Source of the DNA: Hyphodiscus hymeniophilus | Lineage: Eukaryota > Ascomycota > Leotiomycetes > Helotiales > Hyphodiscaceae | Direction of reading: 5' to 3' | Length of the DNA stretch: 64,000 bases | Assembly (NCBI GenBank): GCA_016508695.1 | Contig: VNKQ01000009.1 | Coordinates: forward strand, 1,054,001 to 1,118,000 | In this document: piece by piece, positions 57,869 through 64,000 of the stretch | How the letters are laid out: every line of letters begins with the position of its first letter | How positions within the stretch are numbered: the stretch's first letter is position 1 | The notes under the pieces: generated by a model | What the model was told of the DNA's origin: nothing | Databases searched by the model: none | Seen by the model: the letters and a program-made list of their open reading frames with translations, nothing else | Position numbers and translations under genes: made by a program

Positions 57869-59147
57869 TGACCACTTTGTCTTTTATGATTTTTCGCCTT
57901 TCCCTTGGATGTTACGTCTTTCAAAGCATAGCGGGATGGAACAGCATTGCATGGATTGAGCAAGGAGTATGGAAATGAGTGGCGTGGATTACTTGCTGAT
58001 TGGCTCTGGATTTGTCAACTGATTCACCAAGAGGAGGCTCATAGAAATCAGGTTTCGCTCGCGACGTCTTGATTATGTGTAATAGTATGGCACGATCAAC
58101 TATTGTCTTGAATCTCCCTGCTTTTTCAACCCTGACTTGACATCATTCGCTTGGCGCTATGGAGGAATCGAATCATCCACATAATTTGGATGATTAAACC
58201 TGGGCCTTACCTTGCAGGAGCGCGAAAATTCTGGCATTCAACAAAGAAGAATTTCAAGCTCAGCAGAAAATTGAAATGCCATATACTAACTTGGCTTGTC
58301 GCTGGGGTCATCAATTTCATAGCTCAAACCAAACCGAAGGAGCCATTTTGCCCTCTCGCAGTCACAAGCAAAAAACTCATATTCATTGTCCCTCCACTCA
58401 ACTCACAGTTACATTCCGTTCTTAGCGCGATTCACATTTTTCTGAACAGGATAAAATTACGCTCCTGGACCACTTCTCCCTTTAAGCTTCCCATATTACC
58501 AAAATAGCTTTACCTCAGGCTGCCTCCAATTTCCTTGCCACTGCTGCTTCGCTGTTGGGATCCAACCCAGAGTTGCTTGCTGGCTCACTTCGGGATTATC
58601 AAATTGACATTATTAAGGCAGGAGTAAAGCTGGATGGAATTTCATGTGTTGTTTTCTTTGCCAATAAGAGCGTCGACAACGACACTTTGCTCGACAACAG
58701 CAGTAGCGCTCGACAGCACCAGTAGTGCTCGACAGCACCAGTAGTGCTCGACAGCTACAGGGTAAACTAGACAGAGAGCTCACAGCTGCCTCAAAGACCT
58801 AGGAGCCGTATGACTGGCTACGTTCTTGAGAACTGTCTTATAAGATTATCCTCTCCTCCAAGGCTCCAAAAATGGTTGATTTGAAGACGGCGATGGTACC
58901 ATCATCCCGAAATCGTCTGCCAACTCATACAAGAATCGCCAGGACGTTAAGGGGAGTGGGCTTATGGAAGGCAGAAAGTCTTTCAAGATCTCCCACTTCT
59001 CTCCTGCGTCGTGTCAAGAAGGAAAGGAACTCCGGACATGGAAGGACGACCCCCTAGCACTTATCAAGCTAACGTAGTTTCAATCATCACCTTGATTGGG
59101 ATTTTGGTCTTCTCATTCTATCGCCGCTTCAGTCATTGGGAGGGCTG
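57869..59147. other. Intergenic region with minisatellite
   Basis: 1.3 kb between converging genes. Contains the 19-bp array listed separately. Frames at 58151-58507 and 58872-59057 have no domain. Confidence 0.4.
58688..58760. repeat. 19-bp minisatellite, nearly four units
   Basis: Consensus TGCTCGACAGCACCAGTAG. Units 2 and 3 differ at one base, unit 1 at two, and unit 4 is truncated after 16 bases. Degenerate CGACAAC copies precede it. Confidence 0.9.
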
Positions 59148-60641
59148 TTAAAGCTTCGCAAATACCGTCCCTACAACCCCACTCCCCTCAACAAGCGTAC
59201 TTCTTTCTCGGACCCAGGCATTGAGACCTCTCCTTCCATTTTCCACTCCTACACCACTTAACTTCCATCCTCCTACGCTCATCTCGGCCGGGCTTTCACC
59301 CCAGGTGTTGACCCAAGTGATGCCCGCTTCCAATTTGCCAATGATTTCATGGCATTTATTTAAATCCTTCCCAAACACACCCGCTGCGAGTCCGAGTTTT
59401 GTATTATTTGCTCGCTGCACAACCTCATCCACGGTATCGTATGTCAAGATGCAGAGGACTGGGCCAAAGATCTCTTCCGTCGTGATCTTCATGCTATCCG
59501 TGCAGTCTGTGAAGACTGTTGGCTGTACCCAGAATCCATTCTCGTAGCCCGATGGAATCTTCTTTGGCTTTGAGAACCCACCGTAAAGGAGTTTCGCCTC
59601 GTCGTTCTCAACACCATGCTTGATGTAGCTCAGTACTTTCTTATAATGGGCCTCGGAGACCAGAGGTCCAAAGTTGCTATTCGCATCCATCGGCTCCAGC
59701 GCTCTCACACACTCCATCTTCTCTAGTAGCCGCTTCTCAAAAGCAGCCTTCATGCTCTTATGCACAAATACTCTCGTCCCATTCGTGCACACTTGTCCAG
59801 TAGAGAAGAAATTCGCCATCATAGCGCCATCCACCGCGCTCTCAAGGTCCGTGTCAGGAAGGATAATAAGTGGACTCTTTCCTCCCAACTCCATCGTCAC
59901 ATACTTCATTCCTCCCGCTGCTGAAGCAGCGACTTTCTGTCCTGTCGATACCTGGCCGGTGAAGCTCACTTTCGCTATTCCTGGATGCGAGGTGAGATAT
60001 CCACCCACTGCTCCATCTCCATGTACAATGTTGAAGACTCCGGGGGGTATACCAGCTTCTGCGTAGATCTGAGCCAGTATTTGGCCATGCAGAGGAGTGA
60101 CTTCGGAAGGTTTATAAACCATGCAATTTCCAGCGGCTAGACAAGGTGCGGATTTCCACAAGGCAATTTGGAGGGGGTAATTCCAAGCTCCTATTCCAGC
60201 GCAGACTCCTAAAGCCTCTTTCTTGGTATATATCCATGCATCTGGTCTCAGTTGTGTAGTCTCTCCATTTAATCCACCACTTGCAACGAGGTTTGCGAAG
60301 TATTCGAGCACATCAGTGCCGGTGATCACATCTACTGTACTTGTTTCCGAGAATGGTTTCCCTGTATCGCGGGTTTCGATTTTCGCTATCTCATCGTTTC
60401 GAGACCGGAGGAGCTCTACTGCTTTGAGAAGGATTCTGGACCGTGCGATGGGTGGGGTTTGAGACCATGATGGGAAGGCTTTTCTTGCTGAGCTTATGGC
60501 TGCATCGATATCTGCTGGCGATGCGGTGTGTACTTCTGCGAAGGGTTTGGCAGTGGAGGGATCGATTGTTTTGAACGTCTTGCCTGATGTTGCAGGCTGG
60601 ACTTTGCCATCGTAGTAGAGCTTCTGGGCGGGATAGGACAT
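59148..60641 (-). CDS. Betaine-aldehyde dehydrogenase
   Basis: NAD(P)-dependent aldehyde dehydrogenase that oxidises betaine aldehyde to glycine betaine. Intronless, 497 aa, normal length. Catalytic features are complete: Asn154 in GAWNYP, Lys177 in YKPSE, Glu251 in MELGGKSP and the nucleophile Cys285 in GQVCTNGTR. The WVNTWGESPAEMSVGGWKLSG region near the C-terminus is typical of BADH-type enzymes. No N-terminal targeting signal or PTS1 is obvious (it ends FAKL). Its divergent partner across 962 bp is choline dehydrogenase, which supplies the substrate, so the assignment to betaine aldehyde rather than another aldehyde is well supported by context. Confidence 0.93.
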   Translation of the reverse strand: MSYPAQKLYYDGKVQPATSGKTFKTIDPSTAKPFAEVHTASPADIDAAISSARKAFPSWSQTPPIARSRILLKAVELLRSRNDEIAKIETRDTGKPFSETSTVDVITGTDVLEYFANLVASGGLNGETTQLRPDAWIYTKKEALGVCAGIGAWNYPLQIALWKSAPCLAAGNCMVYKPSEVTPLHGQILAQIYAEAGIPPGVFNIVHGDGAVGGYLTSHPGIAKVSFTGQVSTGQKVAASAAGGMKYVTMELGGKSPLIILPDTDLESAVDGAMMANFFSTGQVCTNGTRVFVHKSMKAAFEKRLLEKMECVRALEPMDANSNFGPLVSEAHYKKVLSYIKHGVENDEAKLLYGGFSKPKKIPSGYENGFWVQPTVFTDCTDSMKITTEEIFGPVLCILTYDTVDEVVQRANNTKLGLAAGVFGKDLNKCHEIIGKLEAGITWVNTWGESPAEMSVGGWKLSGVGVENGRRGLNAWVRERSTLVEGSGVVGTVFAKL

Positions 60642-61603
60642 GCTGGGAATGTCTGTCTGCTCAGCTGATACAAGAAAGGAATATTAGTGTTTAGTAAAGA
60701 GGAATGATAGCAACGTGTGAGGTGTGGGGAATGAGCCGGCCTCGTGTATCTGAGACCAGATGATCCGGTGTTGTAGAAAGATCAGACCAGGATACGGGGC
60801 GATTCCAATGTTGGCAGTTCCGTTGCTCAACAAGGAAGAGTTTTTGCTAGGAGATGGAGAGGGAGGGGCGGATGTGCAAACTGGTGTTGTATCGCAATCG
60901 CACTCTCCGTAGTATTTGTCGCCTTGCCTCGAACCTGTCATGCATACATAGATAATGTAATTTGATGTACCAAGCAAGCAAGTCCTTCCTGGATCATGTC
61001 ATGTAGCTAGGTAGGTAGATAGTTAGATACTAGGCCGTGCTGGTTGGTAGTGGTGGTCAATTTTCTGTGAAGATTTCCGTAAGGCTGGCCCTCATTGTCC
61101 AATCGAGAAGGCTTAAATCCTCTAGGGCCCTTGTTGCAGGCGATGCGCTAGTTCTGCTACCAGAAAAAACTTCCATTCCATCCTTTGCCCGATTATCCCG
61201 CTGCCTTCTCCCAGAAACCCAAAGTACTGGCGTGCTGCAAGCGTTTGGCACAATCAAAAGCTCGGTGATGTCTCGTATCGGGCATTTCGACGTCATTTTC
61301 CTGCACATGAGTCTTGGGTGAATCTTTTCTTCTCTTTTCTAGTCTAGTCAGGCACAACCGCAACACTCACTTCTACTGTACATTCCTTTCTTCTTCCGTA
61401 TCTGCCACAATCAGCCTTGCATCCATCTTCCCTATCTCTATCGATAAGGTCACCGTGATACACTTCTTATCTTGGATATACAGTCCGTGACGCACGTTCA
61501 AGATTGGACCGAGCCGGGACATCGACTTTGGCCGCTTTTGGATCTACAACTAAAAGCCTCCGTCCTCGGGAGATCCTGTTACAGAGACTACTCAGCTTCC
61601 AAT
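60642..61603. promoter_or_regulatory. Shared divergent upstream region of BADH and choline dehydrogenase
   Basis: 962 bp between the two starts. HGATAR-type GATA-factor sites occur at 60705-60710, 60950-60955, 61442-61447 and, on the opposite strand, about 61467-61472; the last two form a close inverted pair near the choline dehydrogenase start. GATA sites are common by chance, so AreA control is only a suggestion. A CTAGGTAGGTAGATAG stretch lies near 61007. Confidence 0.45.
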
Positions 61604-63308
61604 ATGACTACCGAGCATATCTCCTCTTCTCAAGTCAACAACTTTGACTATGTCATTGTTGGAGGCGGAACTGCAGGTTGTGTCATTGCAAGCAGGTTGT
61701 CCGAATATCTACCTCAAAAGAAGATCCTTCTGGTAGAGGCCGGCCCTAGCGACTTCAACAATGACAGGGTGCTCAAGTTGAAAGAATGGCTTACTCTCCT
61801 CGGCGGTGATCTAGATTATGACTATGGAACTGTTGAACAGCCCAATGGTCAGTCTCTTTCCATCCTCCTGACGTTCAATTCTCACAGACAAAAGGCAACT
61901 CGCACATCAGACACTCCCGCGCCAAAGTCCTTGGTGGCTGCTCCTCCCATAATACCCTGATCTCCTTCCGACCCTTCGAATATGATTGTCAAATATGGGA
62001 GAGTCTGGGCTGCAAAGGCTGGGACTTCAAGACAATGATGCGCCTCATCGATAATCTCCGCAACCAAATTCAGCCCGTACACCCAAGACACCGGAACCAA
62101 GTCTGTAAGGACTGGATCACATCCTGCTCGACCGCGATGAATATCCCCATCATCCACGACTTCAACCACGAGATCCGTGAGAAAGGTAGCTTGCAACAAG
62201 GTGTAGGTTTCTTCTCCGTCTCCTACAACCCGGACGATGGACGTCGAAGCTCTGCTTCAGTCGCATATATCCATCCTATCCTCCGTGGGACTGAGAAGCG
62301 TTCCAACCTCACGATTCTCACCAATGCTTGGGTCAGCAAGCTCAACCTCTCGTCCAAGACGGTGAAGTCTGTAAACTTGACCCTGAAGTCGGGCACCAAG
62401 CTCACTGTCACTCCAAAAACCGAAACTATCCTTTGCGCCGGCGCAGTCGACACATGTCGGCTTCTCCTGCTCTCGGGCATAGGTCCTTCCTCCCAACTCT
62501 CCTCCCTATCCATCCCCGTCCACCACGAACTAGAAGGTGTAGGCGAGAACCTCATTGACCACCCAGAATCCATAATAATGTGGGAACTGAATGCTGCTAT
62601 CCCCCTCAAACAACCATGGATTCGGACGCAGGAATATTCCTCCGCCGCGAGATCAAAGACGCTGCAACGTCAAACACAGATCCTTTCCTCAACCCTAAGA
62701 AATTACCAGACGGCACCATCGCAGATATCATGATGCACTGCTACCAAATCCCCTTCTGCTTGAATACCGCAAGACTTGGGTATGAGGCGCCACTGAACGC
62801 CTTCTGCATGACGCCCAACATCCCTCGCCCGCGATCGCGTGGACGCATCTACCTCACATCCTCCGACCCCTCCGTCAAACCCGCTCTAGATTTCAGATAC
62901 TTCACCGATCCCGAAGGCTACGATGCAGCGACCATCGTCGCAGGCCTCAAAGCGGCCCGTGAAATCGCAACCCAAGCTCCCTTCTCAAACTGGCTGAAGA
63001 AAGAAGTCGCCCCTGGTCCAAAAGTGCAGACTGATGAGGAGCTAAGTGAGTATGGAAGAAAGGTAGCGCATACCGTGTATCACCCGGCTGGTACTACGAA
63101 GATGGGTGCTGAGGATGACGAGTGGGCGGTTGTGGATCCTGAATTGAAGGTTAGAGGCTTAAAGGGTGTGAGGATTGCGGATGCGGGTGTTTTCCCGACG
63201 ATGACGACGATCAATCCTATGTTGACAGTGCTGGCGGTTGGGGAGAGAGCGGCGGAGTTGATTGCGTGGGAGGCTGGCTGGAGGGGAGATAGCAGGGCGA
63301 GGTTGTGA
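61604..63308 (+). CDS. Choline dehydrogenase (GMC oxidoreductase), with apparent frameshift
   Basis: FAD enzyme oxidising choline to betaine aldehyde. Exons 61604-61847 and 61895-63308, joined over a 47-bp intron, would give 552 aa if one C is added at the run 62601-62605. Motifs are FDYVIVGGGTAGCVIASRLSE (FAD-binding, split here as the GGGTAG core), HSRAKVLGGCSSHN, GENLIDHPE and, after the shift, QTTMDSDAGIFLRRE, YHPAGTTKMG with the catalytic His, and TINPMLTVLAVGERAAELI. Both frames are strongly conserved and meet exactly at the C run. An in-frame ATG at 61472 would add 44 residues with a possible mitochondrial signal (GRSCYRDYSAS). Confidence 0.9.
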
Positions 63309-64000
63309 GTTGAGGGAGAAGCGAGCTGGCGATATTTGAGAGATGAGGGTTCTGGAGCATTTTGGATTATGGGATCAGGATGCCGTTCCACTCTAGTACT
63401 TAAGATCGCCTGCAAGGGATAAGGAATGCTCCTCGAAGCTTGAATGAAAACCATTTCAAAAGCGTGCCACGGATATTTCATCGCATATAATCAAGAGTGG
63501 CCCTTCACCACCTGGGGCAAAAGCGCAATATAGAACCCGACAAGGAAGAACTAAAGGCGAAGTCAACGACATCGAGCAAGCAGAAGTCATGAGTTCCGTG
63601 GGGAGTTCGTTCCTCCATCTCAACATGGCCATCCGTTGTGGGACTTTCATCCGCGTGCCATAGTCCAGCTGCAAACCACTGTTTTCGACGCTGAACTGCC
63701 CTCCACACTGCCTAACCATCGACAACCAGGTCCGTCTGCCAGCTTTGGGTGGTGGTATTGTACCATCCATCACCAGCTAGCTGACTTGTAGCCAGGGCAT
63801 TCTCATTGAAATGATACGCTCTCTGCACTGAGTCCTGATGCACTCACATGGGTCCCATCTCACCACAAGAACAAGCCGCAGGACCGCACACCAACAAAAG
63901 CCCGTCAGATTCCTCTTCACTTCTTGATAAAATCCAGGCAGGTGCTTTCCTGAATCCATCTGGACCACAGCTGACCGGAGCTCCCAAGCACTCCTTCGTT
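63309..64000. other. 3' flank of choline dehydrogenase and window end, no gene recognised
   Basis: 690 bp. Overlapping minus-strand frames at 63456-63773 and 63777-63968 have no domain I recognise; a gene entering from beyond the edge cannot be excluded. Confidence 0.35.

Overview
The window looks like nuclear DNA of a filamentous ascomycete (Pezizomycotina). The genes are compact and separated by a few hundred bases to 2 kb. Most introns are 46-67 bp GT-AG introns with CTAAC/CTGAC-like branch sites. The gene set includes fungal families such as an ADR1-type C2H2 regulator, a GT90/CAP10 glycosyltransferase, DUF7053 and a SIM-bearing RING protein. The species cannot be told from sequence alone. 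I found no rRNA or tRNA genes, CRISPR arrays, prophage or intact transposon. Exon borders were placed by eye from reading frame, splice signals and family conservation.

Layout, left to right. 0-9.6 kb: TRAPP subunit Trs31 (+), a small unknown protein (-), ribosomal protein uS14/S29 (+), a RING-finger protein (-) and NAD kinase (-), with a 17-bp minisatellite near 6.3 kb. 9.6-15.95 kb: a gene-free 6.4 kb interval. 15.95-21.8 kb: a disordered acidic fungal protein (+), the rRNA-processing nuclease Las1 (+) and a sugar-porter transporter (-). 23.9-29.8 kb: DUF7053 protein (+), mitoribosomal uL15m (-), GT90 glycosyltransferase (+) and a SAM methyltransferase (-). 29.8-35.8 kb: a second 6 kb gene-free interval, ending at an ADR1-like C2H2 transcription factor (+). 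41-48.6 kb: a DUF2235 hydrolase, sorting nexin Mvp1 and the neddylation E3 Dcn1 (all +). 49-58 kb: mitoribosomal bS6m (-) divergent from ribosome-assembly factor Rrb1 (+), a conserved unknown (+), ureide-pathway OHCU decarboxylase (-) divergent from spliceosomal Prp19 (+), and an Slx5/Rfp-like SUMO-targeted RING protein (+). 59-63.3 kb: betaine-aldehyde dehydrogenase (-) divergent from choline dehydrogenase (+), together the two-step choline to glycine betaine pathway. The last 0.7 kb holds nothing I can call.

Most genes are housekeeping: translation and ribosome assembly (uS14, Las1, Rrb1, uL15m, bS6m), trafficking (Trs31, Mvp1), and the ubiquitin, NEDD8 and SUMO systems (Dcn1, Prp19, RING proteins). 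The one clear metabolic unit is the choline/betaine pair.

The most striking pattern is that three otherwise well-conserved genes (the C2H2 factor, OHCU decarboxylase and choline dehydrogenase) each need exactly one extra base at a short A, G/C or C run to restore the family reading frame. That points to homopolymer under-calling in the assembly, or less likely to real inactivation. I did not find a convincing new multi-gene system. The best second looks are the GC-AG intron of Mvp1, the start-codon-only first exon at 1624-1626, the two minisatellites, the G-quadruplex at 52.2 kb, and the repeated nonamer TACGGAGTA in the long intergenic regions.
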